NCBI RefSeq assembly: GCF_003173615.1 | Contig: NZ_QGNA01000001.1 | Span: 992,001-1,056,000, forward strand | Length of the DNA stretch: 64,000 bases | Direction: 5' to 3' | DNA from: Falsiroseomonas bella | Lineage (GTDB): Bacteria; Pseudomonadota; Alphaproteobacteria; Acetobacterales; Acetobacteraceae | In this document: positions 20,335-30,094 of the stretch, one piece after another | Numbering within the stretch: the first letter of the stretch is position 1 | How the letters are laid out: each line of letters starts with the position of its first letter | Notes under the pieces: model-generated | What the model saw: only the letters and a program-made list of their open reading frames with translations | Told to the model about the DNA's origin: nothing | The model's database searches: none | Made by a program: the position numbers and the translations under genes

Positions 20335-21618
20335 ATGCGCAAGATTTTGCTGGGCACCACGGCGGTGGTCGGCGCTGCGCTGATCGGGGCGACGACCGCC
20401 CAGGCGCAGACGGCACCCACGGTCCGCCTCGGCGGCTACATGATCTTCGAGGCGCAGTGGAACGACGACGACTTCGACTACGCGCGTGGCGTCCCGACCG
20501 GCGTGAACGGCGCCGGCCAGCAGCGCCGCAGCCGCTGGGACATGAAGAATGAGGTCGAGCTGCAGATCTTCGTGAACGGCAAGGCCGCCAACGGCATGGC
20601 CTACGGCGCCGTCATGGAGATCCAGAACGACGGCACGGGCGGCACGATCTTCGACATCGACGAAGCCTACATCTTCATGTCGTCGCCGACCCTCGGCACG
20701 CTGCGCTTCGGTGAAGAGGACAGCGCCGCGAACCTGATCCAGGTGCGTCCGCCCAGCGTGACGGGCAGCGGCGTGGACGGCGACTGGGATGACGGCCTGC
20801 TGTCCTCCACCGCCTTCACCGGCGGCGGCCCCTCGCTGCTGACCGGCATCAACGACGGCAACGACTCCACGAAGGTCATCTACCTCTCGCCGCAGTGGTT
20901 CGGCTTCGACTTCGGCGTCAGCTACTCGCCGAACCGGAACGAGGGTGACCGCATCATCTCCGGCCGCGCGGTGGACAGCCTCTCGACCGGCAGCACGACC
21001 ATCAACGGCGTGACCGTCGCGACCCCGCTGACCGCCACGGTGCCGCAGCGCGACCGCACCGGCCTCGAGAACGAGATCTCGGGCGGTATCCGCTATCGCG
21101 GCTCGTTCCAGAATGTCGGCGTGGCGGCCAGCTTCGCCGCGCAGCGTGCCGATTCCCCCGCGAACAACACGAACGGCACCGGCATCGCCAACCGCGCGCC
21201 GAACGTCACCGCCTACTCGGTCGGCGCCAGCGTCACCGCCTTCGGCTTCACGCTGGGCGGCGAATACACCTGGGGTCAGTACTCCGGCGCCTCGGTGGCC
21301 GCCGCGCCGCTCGCTCAGGGCCGCGACGACAGCTCCCACTGGGCCCTCGGCCTGACCTACACGATGGGTGCGTGGGTGTTCGGTGGCTTCTTCGGCCAGG
21401 GCGAGCAGGACAACGGTGGCAACCTGGCGGACCGCCAGCAGACCGCCTGGGGCTTCGGCGCCGCCTATACGCTCGCGCCCGGCCTGGAAGTGTTCGCTAA
21501 CTACGGCAACCTGCAGGACGACAACGTGAACTTCACCCTGACCCGCAACGGTCAGACGGGCACGCTGACGGATCGTTCGGCGCAGACCTTCATGGTCGGC
21601 ACGCGTCTCGCCTTCTGA
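20335..21618 (+). CDS. Outer-membrane porin
   Basis: 427 residues. A clear Sec signal peptide (MRKILLGTTAVVGAALIGATTAQAQ, cut after residue 24 or so) leads a Gly/Asn/Asp-rich beta-barrel ending in phenylalanine (VGTRLAF), as outer-membrane barrels do for BamA recognition. It matches the general porins of alphaproteobacteria. An excellent GGAGGAGG ribosome site precedes the ATG, and codon use is strongly biased, both fitting high expression. A perfect terminator hairpin follows. Confidence 0.92.
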   Translation: MRKILLGTTAVVGAALIGATTAQAQTAPTVRLGGYMIFEAQWNDDDFDYARGVPTGVNGAGQQRRSRWDMKNEVELQIFVNGKAANGMAYGAVMEIQNDGTGGTIFDIDEAYIFMSSPTLGTLRFGEEDSAANLIQVRPPSVTGSGVDGDWDDGLLSSTAFTGGGPSLLTGINDGNDSTKVIYLSPQWFGFDFGVSYSPNRNEGDRIISGRAVDSLSTGSTTINGVTVATPLTATVPQRDRTGLENEISGGIRYRGSFQNVGVAASFAAQRADSPANNTNGTGIANRAPNVTAYSVGASVTAFGFTLGGEYTWGQYSGASVAAAPLAQGRDDSSHWALGLTYTMGAWVFGGFFGQGEQDNGGNLADRQQTAWGFGAAYTLAPGLEVFANYGNLQDDNVNFTLTRNGQTGTLTDRSAQTFMVGTRLAF

Positions 21619-21642
21619 TCCTTCCCGGATCAGCAAGGTCGG

Positions 21643-21668
21643 AGGGCGGCGGGGCAACCCGCCGCCCT
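21643..21668 (+). terminator. Intrinsic terminator of the porin gene
   Basis: Perfect 11-bp GC-rich stem (arms 21643-21653 and 21658-21668) with a GCAA tetraloop, starting 25 bp after the porin stop and followed by TTGCGTTTC. It is the best intrinsic terminator in the window and fits a monocistronic, highly expressed porin. Confidence 0.8.
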
Positions 21669-21797
21669 TTGCGTTTCGGCCCTTCGCCGCTGGCGGCGCG
21701 CAAGCCCTCTTCCGGCGGCGGCGGCCGGGGGCTAAAGACCTGTCCCTCGGGCAGCGGCTTCGTGCCGCGCCCCGGGCATGGGCAGGACTGGCGAAGG

Positions 21798-22373
21798 ATG
21801 ATCGGACGCACGCTGTCCCCTCTGCGGGGCTTCCTCATCGGTGGGCTGGTGCTTGGCCTGGCGGCGGGTTGCAGCACGCCGGACAGCGGTAATTTCCGGG
21901 TTCCCGGCCAGAACGAGTACAACAGCGGCAGCGGGCGCGACCGGGTGCGCGGCCGGCTGGGCGGCACCGACGGCATCGTGCTGTTCGGCACGGACCGCGC
22001 CCGGCAACCCCAGGCGGCGGATGCCGGCGGCGGTGGCGGCGGCGGCATCGGCGTGAACGCCTTCCTCTGGCGCGCCACGCTCGACACGCTGTCCTTCATG
22101 CCGCTGACCTCGGCCGATCCCTTCGGCGGCGTCGTGATCACGGATTGGTATTCGCCGCCGGGCGCCGGCGCCGAGCGCTTCCGCGCCACCGCCTACATCC
22201 TCGGCCGCCAGCTGCGCTCCGACGGGGTGCGGGTCGTGGTGTTCCGCCAGGAAGCCCGCGGCGGCGGCTGGGTGGACGCGCCGGTCTCGGCCGGCACCGC
22301 GACCGAGCTCGAGGACCAGGTGCTGGCCCGCGCGCGGGAACTGCGGGCGCAATCCACCTCGGCGTCGCGCTGA
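21798..22373 (+). CDS. DUF3576 lipoprotein
   Basis: 191 residues. The N-terminus has a lipoprotein signal ending LGLAAGC (Cys near residue 24). The domain resembles DUF3576, found in alphaproteobacteria beside leuS, with IGVNAFLWRATLDTLSFMPL, DPFGGVVITDWYSPP and ERFRATAYILGRQLRSDGVRV. The start ATG at 21798 is preceded by GAAGG; an upstream open extension through the porin 3' region is not used. It is placed just before leuS-lptE-holA, so an envelope-assembly link is likely but unproven. Confidence 0.85.
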   Translation: MIGRTLSPLRGFLIGGLVLGLAAGCSTPDSGNFRVPGQNEYNSGSGRDRVRGRLGGTDGIVLFGTDRARQPQAADAGGGGGGGIGVNAFLWRATLDTLSFMPLTSADPFGGVVITDWYSPPGAGAERFRATAYILGRQLRSDGVRVVVFRQEARGGGWVDAPVSAGTATELEDQVLARARELRAQSTSASR

Positions 22374-22484
22374 GGCTCCGACCCGCCGCCTGAGGTCCCA
22401 CCCGAAGCGTCTGCGGCGCGGCCTTTCCAGGCGGGCCGGCGGGTTCTATCCCTTGCCGCCGATCCTGCCGATTGCCGCGACACC

Positions 22485-25121
22485 ATGAACGACGCCGCCA
22501 CGCCGACGCCCAAAGACCCCCCGCGCTACGACTTCGCCGCCGCCGAGCCGCGCTGGCAGGCCGAGTGGGACCGCCGCGCCTGCTTCGCCGTGCCCGATGT
22601 GCCGCCGGCGGACGCAAAGAAGTACTACGTGCTGGAGATGTTCCCCTATCCGTCGGGGAAGATCCACATGGGGCATGTGCGCAACTACACGCTCGGCGAC
22701 GTGGTGGCGCGCTACAAGCGGGCGCGCGGGCATCTGGTGATGCACCCGATGGGCTGGGACGCCTTCGGCCTGCCGGCGGAGAACGCCGCGCGGGAACGCG
22801 GCATCCATCCCGGCAAGTGGACCTGGGACAACATCGCCAACATGCGCGCGGAGCTGCAGCGCATGGGGCTCTCGCTGGAATGGGCACGCGAATTCGCCAC
22901 CTGCGACGCCGCCTATTACGGCAAGCAGCAGAAGCTGTTCCTCGATTTCTGGAAGGCCGGCCTGGTCGAGCGGAAGGAGAGCTGGGTCAACTGGGACCCG
23001 GTGGACGGCACCGTGCTGGCCAACGAGCAGGTGATCGACGGCCGCGGCTGGCGCTCCGGCGCGCTGGTCGAGAAGAAAAAGCTCAGCCAGTGGTTCTTGG
23101 GCATCACCAAATATGCCCCCGACCTGCTGGCGGCACTGGACGGGCTGGACCGCTGGCCCGAGCGCGTGAAGTTGATGCAGGCCAACTGGATCGGCCGCAG
23201 CGAGGGCGCGCGGGTGCGTTTTCGGCTGACCGACGCCAAGGCCGCCGGCCTGGACGAGGTGGAAGTGTTCACCACCCGCCCGGACACGCTGTTCGGGATG
23301 TCGTTCCTGGCGGTGGCGGCCGAGCATCCGTTGGCCGCGGCGGCTGCGGCGCGCGATCCGAACGCAGCGGAGTTCGTCGCGGAGTGCCGCCGCATGGGCA
23401 CCAGCGAGGCCGCGATCGAACAGGCCGAAAAGCGCGGCTACGACACCGGCTTCCGCGTGGCGCATCCCTTCCTGCCCGGAATCTCCTTCCCGGTCTGGAT
23501 CGCCAATTTCGTGCTGATGGAATACGGCACCGGCGCCATCTTCGGCTGCCCCGGCCACGACCAGCGCGACATGGATTTCGCCCGGAAGTACGGCCTTTCA
23601 GTCCTGCCGGTGGTGCTGCCGCCCGGCGAGGATCCCGCGACCTTCACGCTGGGCGACGTCGCCTACACGGACGACGGCAAGATCTTCAACTCGGACTTCC
23701 TGAACGGGCTCGACGTGCCGACGGCCAAGCGCCGGGTCATCGAGAAGCTGGAGGAAGGCGGCCAGGGCGTCGGCGTGGTGAACTGGCGCCTGCGCGACTG
23801 GGGCATCTCCCGCCAGCGCTACTGGGGCTGCCCGATCCCGGTGATCCATTGCGACGCCTGCGGCGCCGTGCCGGTGCCGGAGGACCAGCTCCCGGTCGTG
23901 CTGCCGGAGGACGTGGATTTCTCGCGCCCCGGCAATCCGCTCGACCACCATCCCAGCTGGAAGCACGTCGCCTGCCCCTCCTGCGGCAAGCCGGCCGTCC
24001 GCGAGACGGACACCTGCGACACCTTCGTGGACAGCTCCTGGTATTTCGCGCGCTTCTGCTCGCCGCAGGCGGCGGAGCCGGTGACGCGCGCGGCGGTGGA
24101 TGCCTGGCTGCCGGTGGACCAGTATATCGGCGGCATCGAGCACGCGATCCTGCACCTGCTCTACAGCCGCTTCTTCACCCGCGCGATGAAGGCGACCGGC
24201 CACCTGCAATGCGAGGAGCCCTTCGCCGGCCTCTTCACCCAGGGGATGGTGCAGCACGAGAGCTACAAGAGCGCCGACGGCCGCTGGCTCTATCCCGAGG
24301 AAGTCGAGATCAGCGCCAATGCGGACGGTACGCGCAGCGCGGTGGTGAAGGGCTCGAACGAGCCCGCGGTCATCGGCCGCGTCGAGGCGATGTCGAAGTC
24401 CAAGCGCAACACGGTGGACCCGGGCGCGATCATCGGGAAGTACGGCGCGGACACGGCACGCTGGTTCATCCTCTCCGACAACCCGCCGGAGCGGGACATG
24501 GAGTGGACGGAATCCGGCGTGGCCGGCGCCTTCCGATTCACGCAGCGCATCTGGCGGCTGGCCGCCAACGCGGCGCCCGCGCTGCCGCCGCCCGGCACCC
24601 CGGCCGAGGGCGCCACCGGCGCCGCGCGCAAGCTGCGCCAGGCGACGCACCGCACCATCGCCGGCGTGACGGAGGCGCTGGAGAACTTCGCCTTCAACGT
24701 CGCGGTGGCTCGCATCCACGAGTTCGCCAACGCCATCGGCGAGACGGATGCGGCCGCTTCCGCCGAAGGCATGGGCGCCGCCCGGCGGGAGGCGCTGGAG
24801 ACGCTGGCGCGGCTCGTCGCGCCGATGATGCCGCACCTCGCCGAGGAGGTTTTCTCGGTGCTTTGTCCGGGCGCTGGGAAGCTGGTCGCCGAGATGGAGT
24901 GGCCGCAGGCCGATCCCGACCTGTTGAAGGCGGAGACCGTCACCCTCGCCGTGCAGGTGCTCGGCAAGCTGCGCGCCACGATCGAGGTCGCGGCCGGCGC
25001 GCCGGAGGCGGAAATCTTCGCGCTGGCGGAAGCCGAGGAGAACGTGCAGCGTGCCCTCGGCGGCAAGCCGGTGAGGAAGCGCATCCACGTGCCGGGGCGC
25101 GTGGTGAACCTGGTGGTGTGA
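22485..25121 (+). CDS. leuS: Leucyl-tRNA synthetase
   Basis: 878 residues, class Ia synthetase. [16 protein letters not shown] (HIGH motif HMGH at 61-64) and [11 protein letters not shown] (KMSKS loop near 637) are present. The CP1 editing domain includes [21 protein letters not shown], and the zinc-type segment ACPSCGKPA lies near residue 500. The complete length and C-terminal domain are there. It begins about 110 bp after DUF3576 and leads leuS-lptE-holA-cdd. Confidence 0.98.
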   Translation: MNDAATPTPKDPPRYDFAAAEPRWQAEWDRRACFAVPDVPPADAKKYYVLEMFPYPSGKIHMGHVRNYTLGDVVARYKRARGHLVMHPMGWDAFGLPAENAARERGIHPGKWTWDNIANMRAELQRMGLSLEWAREFATCDAAYYGKQQKLFLDFWKAGLVERKESWVNWDPVDGTVLANEQVIDGRGWRSGALVEKKKLSQWFLGITKYAPDLLAALDGLDRWPERVKLMQANWIGRSEGARVRFRLTDAKAAGLDEVEVFTTRPDTLFGMSFLAVAAEHPLAAAAAARDPNAAEFVAECRRMGTSEAAIEQAEKRGYDTGFRVAHPFLPGISFPVWIANFVLMEYGTGAIFGCPGHDQRDMDFARKYGLSVLPVVLPPGEDPATFTLGDVAYTDDGKIFNSDFLNGLDVPTAKRRVIEKLEEGGQGVGVVNWRLRDWGISRQRYWGCPIPVIHCDACGAVPVPEDQLPVVLPEDVDFSRPGNPLDHHPSWKHVACPSCGKPAVRETDTCDTFVDSSWYFARFCSPQAAEPVTRAAVDAWLPVDQYIGGIEHAILHLLYSRFFTRAMKATGHLQCEEPFAGLFTQGMVQHESYKSADGRWLYPEEVEISANADGTRSAVVKGSNEPAVIGRVEAMSKSKRNTVDPGAIIGKYGADTARWFILSDNPPERDMEWTESGVAGAFRFTQRIWRLAANAAPALPPPGTPAEGATGAARKLRQATHRTIAGVTEALENFAFNVAVARIHEFANAIGETDAAASAEGMGAARREALETLARLVAPMMPHLAEEVFSVLCPGAGKLVAEMEWPQADPDLLKAETVTLAVQVLGKLRATIEVAAGAPEAEIFALAEAEENVQRALGGKPVRKRIHVPGRVVNLVV

Positions 25122-25125
25122 TCGG

Positions 25126-25851
25126 ATGACGGCAGGCGGCGTGGGCGCTGCGGCAGGGCAGGGCGAGGCGATCGCGCGGCGGCGCGTGCTGCGCGGCCTC
25201 GGCCTGCTGGCGCCGCTCGCGCTCGGCGCCTGCGGCTTCCGCCCCGTCTACGGCCCCGGCGCGGGCGCGGGTGGGCCGGCGGTGGTGGAGGAGATGGCGG
25301 CGATCCGCGTGCCGCTGATCCCGGAACGCTTCGGCCAGATGCTGCGGCGAAACCTGCAGCAGCGCCTGGCCACCGCCAGCGGCAACACGACGCGCCCGGC
25401 GCGCTGGGACCTGGTGGTGAACCCGAGCTTCGCGGCCGAAGGCCTCGGCATCCAGCCGGACGGGGCCGCGACGCGCGTGCGCTACATCGCGACGGCGAAC
25501 TGGACGCTGCTGCGCCTGACCCCGCCGGAGACCGTGGCCAACGGCTTCGAGCGGGCGATGGACGACTACAACATCCAGCCGAGCCAGTATTTCGCCGCCG
25601 ACATGAGCCGCGACGCGATGGAGCGGCGCCTGGCCGAGCTGCTGGCGAATGAGGTGATCATGCGCCTCGCGATCAGCTTCCGCGGCCTGCAGGAGGGCGT
25701 GGCGCCGCGGCTGATCGCGCCCGTGCCGCAGCCCGTCGGACCCTCCGACCCCAGCGTGATCCGCCCGCCGGGCGCCACGGTCCCCGGCCGCAGCCTGGGC
25801 GAGCAGGGCGGACTCAGCGGCGGGATAGGGCCGGCCGGCGCCGTCCGATGA
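25126..25851 (+). CDS. lptE: LPS-assembly lipoprotein LptE
   Basis: 241 residues. Lipobox LALGAC with Cys36, then GFRPVYG, the conserved LptE N-terminal block of alphaproteobacteria. The body has LLRRNLQQRL and LAELLANEVIMRLA-type helices. LptE plugs the LptD barrel in the outer membrane and guides lipopolysaccharide export. The C-terminal ~50 residues are Pro/Gly-rich and appear unstructured. The gene sits 4 bp after leuS and 17 bp before holA, the usual alphaproteobacterial order. Confidence 0.9.
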   Translation: MTAGGVGAAAGQGEAIARRRVLRGLGLLAPLALGACGFRPVYGPGAGAGGPAVVEEMAAIRVPLIPERFGQMLRRNLQQRLATASGNTTRPARWDLVVNPSFAAEGLGIQPDGAATRVRYIATANWTLLRLTPPETVANGFERAMDDYNIQPSQYFAADMSRDAMERRLAELLANEVIMRLAISFRGLQEGVAPRLIAPVPQPVGPSDPSVIRPPGATVPGRSLGEQGGLSGGIGPAGAVR

Positions 25852-25868
25852 GCCGGGCCGGCTGAGGC

Positions 25869-26882
25869 ATGGCCAAGCTCGATGCCCGGCGCGCCGAGGC
25901 GGTGCTGGCCGATCCCTCGGGCTTCCGCGCGGTGCTGCTGCATGGCGACGATCCGGGCCTGGTGCGCGAGCGCGCCGAGGACCTGGTGCGCAAGGTCCTG
26001 GACGGCGCGACCGACGACCCCTTCCGCCTGGCCGAGCCGACGCGGGAGGAAGCCGCGCGGCCCGGCTTCCTGCCCGGCGAGGCCGCGGCGCTGGCAATGA
26101 CCGGCGGGCGCCGCGTGGTGCGCCTGCGCGAGGCGACGGACGCCCATGCCGGTCCGCTCAAGGACGCGCTGGCCGCACCCGGCGATGCGCTGATCCTGCT
26201 GGAAGGCGGCGCGCTCGGCCCGCGTTCCAAGCTGCGCGCAATGGCGGAGGCCGCGCCGGAGGTGGCGGTGATCGCCTGCTATCGCGAGCGCGGGGAGGAG
26301 CTGGCGGCGACGCTCGGCCGGATGCTGAAGGCGGAGGGCGTGCAGGCCGAGCCGGCCGCGCTCTCCTGGCTCGCCGGGCGGCTCGGCGACGACCGGATGC
26401 TGGCGCGGCGGGAGATGGAGAAGCTCGCGCTCTATGTCGGCCCCGGCGGCCGCGTGGACGAGGACGCCGCGCTGGCCTGCGCCGGGGAGGGCGCGGCGCT
26501 CGACCTCGAGGAGGCGCTGGTGGCGGCGACCGCGGGCGACGGCGCGACGATGGAGCGCACGCTGGCCGCCGTCTTCGCGGAAGGGGGCAGCCCGGTGGGC
26601 GTGCTGCGCGCGGCGCTCAGGCATGTGCAGCGGCTGCATGAGGCGGCCGCGGCGGGGGGCGATGCCGGCGTGCTGCGCCCGCCGGTGTTCTTCCGCCACA
26701 AGCCGGGCTTCGACCGTGCGCTGCGCCTGTGGTCCACCGGGCAGCTCGAAGCCGTGGGCGCCGCGCTGCTCGAGGCCGAGAAGCGCACCAAGACCACGGC
26801 CTTCCGCGAGGCCGATGTCGTGATCGCCCGCGCCGCGCTGGCCGCCATCGCACGGCAGGCCGCGGCGCTGGCGCGGCGATAG
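25869..26882 (+). CDS. holA: DNA polymerase III subunit delta
   Basis: 337 residues. HolA is the wrench subunit of the clamp loader that opens the sliding clamp. Starts MAKLDARRAEAVL; the N-terminal block VLLHGDDPGLVRERAEDLV resembles the AAA-like domain without a functional P-loop, as in the family. The middle helices (LSWLAGRLGDDRMLARREMEKLALYVG) and the C-terminal collar domain follow. Ends 12 bp before cdd. Confidence 0.94.
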   Translation: MAKLDARRAEAVLADPSGFRAVLLHGDDPGLVRERAEDLVRKVLDGATDDPFRLAEPTREEAARPGFLPGEAAALAMTGGRRVVRLREATDAHAGPLKDALAAPGDALILLEGGALGPRSKLRAMAEAAPEVAVIACYRERGEELAATLGRMLKAEGVQAEPAALSWLAGRLGDDRMLARREMEKLALYVGPGGRVDEDAALACAGEGAALDLEEALVAATAGDGATMERTLAAVFAEGGSPVGVLRAALRHVQRLHEAAAAGGDAGVLRPPVFFRHKPGFDRALRLWSTGQLEAVGAALLEAEKRTKTTAFREADVVIARAALAAIARQAAALARR

Positions 26883-26894
26883 GAGGAACGCGCC

Positions 26895-27302
26895 ATGGAC
26901 CCCGATGCCGCCCTGCTCGCCGTCGCCGAAGCCGCCCGCGCCGACGCCTATGCGCCCTATTCGCGCTTCCAGGTCGGCGCCGCGCTGCTCTGCGAGGACG
27001 GCACCGTCCAGCGCGGCTGCAACGTGGAGAATGCCAGCTACCCCGCAGGCATCTGCGCCGAGCGCACCGCCATCGCCGCCGCCATCGCGGGCGGCAGGCG
27101 GCGCTTCCGCGCCATCGCGGTGGCGGGGCCGGACGGGATCGCCATCACGCCCTGCGGCATCTGCCGCCAGGTCCTCTCCGAATTTTCCGCGGATGGCAGG
27201 CTGCGCGTGATCGCCCGGGACGCGGACGGCGTGATCCGGGCGACCACGATCGGCGCCCTGCTGCCCGGCGCCTTCGGGCCGGACGCGCTGCGCCAGGCCT
27301 GA
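26895..27302 (+). CDS. cdd: Cytidine deaminase
   Basis: 135 residues, homotetrameric short form. Zinc site residues are in ICAERTAI (Cys54, catalytic Glu56) and TPCGICRQVL (Cys87, Cys90). The N-terminal YAPYSRFQVGAALL substrate loop is present. It deaminates cytidine and deoxycytidine to uridine forms in pyrimidine salvage. A GGAGGAAC ribosome site precedes the ATG. Downstream is an 18-bp perfect palindrome (27311-27328). Confidence 0.95.
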   Translation: MDPDAALLAVAEAARADAYAPYSRFQVGAALLCEDGTVQRGCNVENASYPAGICAERTAIAAAIAGGRRRFRAIAVAGPDGIAITPCGICRQVLSEFSADGRLRVIARDADGVIRATTIGALLPGAFGPDALRQA

Positions 27303-27310
27303 GCGGGAAC

Positions 27311-27328
27311 CCGGCGCCGCGGCGCCGG
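27311..27328 (+). terminator. Perfect GC palindrome after cdd
   Basis: An 18-bp palindrome of CCGGCGCC type followed by CTTTC sits 8 bp after the cdd stop. It can fold into a short GC hairpin and may attenuate transcription into the downstream lipoprotein gene. The T-run is short, so the call is tentative. Confidence 0.45.
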
Positions 27329-27339
27329 CTTTCACGCGC

Positions 27340-27717
27340 ATGCGTCGCTGGCTGCCCCTGGGCCTGCTGCTCGCCGCCTGCGCCGAAACGGCGCCGGCGC
27401 CGACGCCCACCGTCTGGATCGGCCGCAGCGAGCTCGATCTCGTCTCCGCGCTCGGCGTGCCGAGCCGCGTGCACGAGGCCGAGGGGCGGCGCTTCCTGGC
27501 CTACGACGAGGCCGGCGCGCCGGGGCCGGCGGTGGTGCCCTCCATCGGCATCGGCGGCTTCCGCTCCTCCGGCGGCTGGGGCAGCGCGAGCGGCATCGGC
27601 ACGGGCGTCGGGCTCAGCTTCGGGAATTTCGGCGCGCCCGGCCCCTGCACGACCAGCTTCGAGATCCGCGACGGCCGGGTGATCGGCGCGACACGCCAGG
27701 GTCCGGGCTGCGGCTGA
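27340..27717 (+). CDS. Small predicted lipoprotein
   Basis: 125 residues. The N-terminus MRRWLPLGLLLAACAE has a good lipobox (LLAAC, Cys about 14). The mature part shows VWIGRSELDLVSALGVPSRVHEAEGRRFLAYDE, reminiscent of SmpA/BamE-like modules, then a glycine/serine-rich stretch and two cysteines near the end (PCTTSF, GPGC) that may form a disulfide. Function unknown. Confidence 0.7.
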   Translation: MRRWLPLGLLLAACAETAPAPTPTVWIGRSELDLVSALGVPSRVHEAEGRRFLAYDEAGAPGPAVVPSIGIGGFRSSGGWGSASGIGTGVGLSFGNFGAPGPCTTSFEIRDGRVIGATRQGPGCG

Positions 27718-27778
27718 TCTCTTTCGGGGCGCGGCCGCGGCGCGATAGGCTCTGCTGCACCGCAGCGCGGAGAGAGCC

Positions 27779-28756
27779 ATGCCGGCGCCCAAGGTCGCCA
27801 TCGCCTGCCAGGGCGGCGGCAGCCATGCCGCCTTCACCGCCGGCGTGCTGGCCGGGCTGTTCTCGCCGGCGCATCGCGACCGCTTCGTGCCGCTGGCGCT
27901 GTCCGGCACCTCGGGCGGCGCGGTCTGCGCGGCGCTGGCCTGGTCGGGGCTGCTGGCGCGCGGGCCGGATGAGGCGGTGCGGCGGCTCGACGGCTTCTGG
28001 GACGAGCTCGCGGCACGCGATCCGCTGGAGGCCTGGCTGAACGCCTGGACGCAGCTGCTCTACGCGCTGCCCTTCACGGTGAATGCCAGCCCCTATGCCT
28101 ATTCGCCGGCGGCCGAGCCGCGGCTGCGGGCCTTGCTGCAGACGTGGTTGCAGCCCGAGGCGCTGCCGGCCGATCCGGCCGCGCGCGTGCGGCCCTACTT
28201 GCGCGTGGGCGTGGCGGATGTGCTGCGTGGCGGTGGCGCGGCGCTGGGTGGGGAGGATTCGGAGTTTTCCGTGGACGATGTCGTGGCCTCCGCCGCGGTG
28301 CCGCCGCTGTTCCGCGCCGTCGGCGCGCGTGGGCGGCTGTGGTGGGACGGGCTCTATGCCCACAACCCGCCGATCGGCGCGCTGCTCGACCTGCCGGAGA
28401 AGCCGGAGGAGATCTGGGTCATCCGCCTCAACCCCCTTGCCCGGCGGGAGGAGCCGCGCACCGTCGAGGCGATCGAGGACCGGCGCAACGAGATGGCCGG
28501 CAACCTGCCGCTGGACGAGGAGCTTTCGGGCATCGCGCTGGTGAACCGGCTGCTGGCGGCCGCGCCGGTGCTGGGCGAGCGCTTCGGCTATCGGCCGGTG
28601 ACGGTGCGGGAGGTGGCGCTGCCGCTCGAGGAGCTGTCCTACGCATCCAAGCTCGACCGTTCGGCAGCGCATCTGGACCGGCTCTCCGCGCTGGGGCGGG
28701 ACTTGGCGCCGCGCCTGTTCGATCCGGCCTCCGTGACGGTCCGGCCGGAGGGCTGA
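27779..28756 (+). CDS. Patatin-like phospholipase
   Basis: 325 residues. Serine-aspartate dyad hydrolase of the patatin family. The oxyanion hole is GGGSHAAFTAGVL (residues 12-24), the nucleophile elbow GTSGG holds Ser45, and the DG motif WWDGLY gives the aspartate near residue 189. No signal peptide, so it is probably cytoplasmic. Longer than minimal patatins, with a C-terminal helical part. The lipid substrate is unknown. Confidence 0.9.
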   Translation: MPAPKVAIACQGGGSHAAFTAGVLAGLFSPAHRDRFVPLALSGTSGGAVCAALAWSGLLARGPDEAVRRLDGFWDELAARDPLEAWLNAWTQLLYALPFTVNASPYAYSPAAEPRLRALLQTWLQPEALPADPAARVRPYLRVGVADVLRGGGAALGGEDSEFSVDDVVASAAVPPLFRAVGARGRLWWDGLYAHNPPIGALLDLPEKPEEIWVIRLNPLARREEPRTVEAIEDRRNEMAGNLPLDEELSGIALVNRLLAAAPVLGERFGYRPVTVREVALPLEELSYASKLDRSAAHLDRLSALGRDLAPRLFDPASVTVRPEG

Positions 28757-28810
28757 CGCGGCGCGGCGCGGCGCGGTAGGACGAACGGAAGACGCGCACC
28801 GGAGTCCCGC

Positions 28811-30094
28811 TTGGCCGAGCTGTTCCGCGACCGCCGCTTCCTGGTCATGCTTGCGCTCGGCTTCGCGGCCGGCATCCCCCTGCCGCTGACGGGCTTCACG
28901 CTGCGGCAATGGATGAGCGAGTCCGGCATCTCGCTCGCCGCCATCGGGCTGACGGCGCTGATCGGCCTCGCCTACGCCTTCAAGTTCCTCTGGTCGCCGG
29001 TGCTGGACCACGCGCCGCCGCCCTTCTTCCGCGGACTTGGCCGGCGGCGCGGCTGGCTGGCGACGATCCAGCCGCTGCTTGCCGCCGCGATCCTGGCGCT
29101 CGGCTTCACCGATCCCGCTTCGGCCGCGCAGGTGACGGTCGCGATCGCGGTGCTGGTGGCGTTTCTCTCCGCCAGCCAGGACATCGTGGTGGATGCCTAC
29201 CGCATCGAGGTGCTGGAGGAACGCCAGCAGGGCTACGGGCTCGCCTGCTACATCTGGGGCTATCGCGGCGCGCTGCTGGCCTCCAACGCGGGCGCGCTGG
29301 CGATGGCGGAACTCGCCGGCTGGACGGCGGCCTTCGCGATGTGCGCGGCGCTGGTCGGCATCGGCTTCCTCGCGGTGCTGTTGGGGCAGGAGCCGGAGGG
29401 CCGCGGCGTCGCTGCCACCACCTGGTCGCAGCGCGTCCGCGCGGCGGTGGTGGATCCCTTCGCCGACTTCATGCGGCGCCGCTACTGGGTGGCGATCCTC
29501 GGCTTCGTCACGCTGTTCAAGCTGGGCGAGGCGCTGGCCGGCGTGATGACCGCGCCCTTCTACCGCGAGCTCGGCTTCTCCCGCCTGGAAGTGGCGGCGG
29601 TCAGCAGCGTCTTCGGCCTGGTCGCGACATTGGGCGGCGCGTTGGCCGGCGGGTATGTGGTCGCGAAGCTCGGCACCGCGCGTGCGCTGATCGTCACCGG
29701 CATCCTGCAGATGCTGTCGAACCTGATGTATGTCGCGCTCGCGCAGGCCGGCCATTCGATGCCGATGCTGTGGGCGCAGGTGGGCGTCGAGAACTTCACC
29801 GACGGTTTGGCGGACGCCGCCTTCGTCACCTACCTCTCGATGCTGACCAGCCGCGCCTTCACGGCCACGCAGTATGCGCTGCTGTCCTCGCTGGCGGCGG
29901 TGCCGCTGCGGACGCTGGCCGGCACGTCGGGCTGGCTGGCGGAGGGGCTGGGCTGGTCCTGGTTCTTCGTGCTGACCACGCTCGCCGCGCTGCCCGCGAT
30001 GGCCATCATGCTGTTCCTGTTGTCCCGCTTGCCGCCGCGCGAGGACGCGCCGCAGGCCGAGGTCGTCCCGATCCCCGACGAGGTCGCCCGATGA
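28811..30094 (+). CDS. AmpG-like MFS transporter
   Basis: 427 residues with about twelve hydrophobic segments. It resembles the AmpG muropeptide permease family (FAAGIPLPLTGFTLRQWMSESGISLAAIGL at the start; SASQDIVVDAYRIEVL and a FTDGLADAAFVTYLSMLTSRAF region in the second half). AmpG takes up anhydro-muropeptides for peptidoglycan recycling. The TTG start is inferred, as no suitable ATG fits the N-terminus. The stop overlaps the DUF486 start. Confidence 0.82.
   Translation: MAELFRDRRFLVMLALGFAAGIPLPLTGFTLRQWMSESGISLAAIGLTALIGLAYAFKFLWSPVLDHAPPPFFRGLGRRRGWLATIQPLLAAAILALGFTDPASAAQVTVAIAVLVAFLSASQDIVVDAYRIEVLEERQQGYGLACYIWGYRGALLASNAGALAMAELAGWTAAFAMCAALVGIGFLAVLLGQEPEGRGVAATTWSQRVRAAVVDPFADFMRRRYWVAILGFVTLFKLGEALAGVMTAPFYRELGFSRLEVAAVSSVFGLVATLGGALAGGYVVAKLGTARALIVTGILQMLSNLMYVALAQAGHSMPMLWAQVGVENFTDGLADAAFVTYLSMLTSRAFTATQYALLSSLAAVPLRTLAGTSGWLAEGLGWSWFFVLTTLAALPAMAIMLFLLSRLPPREDAPQAEVVPIPDEVAR

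Noticed and set aside
22374-22484. T-box or other riboswitch before leuS
   Set aside because: No specifier loop, T-box sequence or antiterminator visible; such leaders are not expected in alphaproteobacteria.
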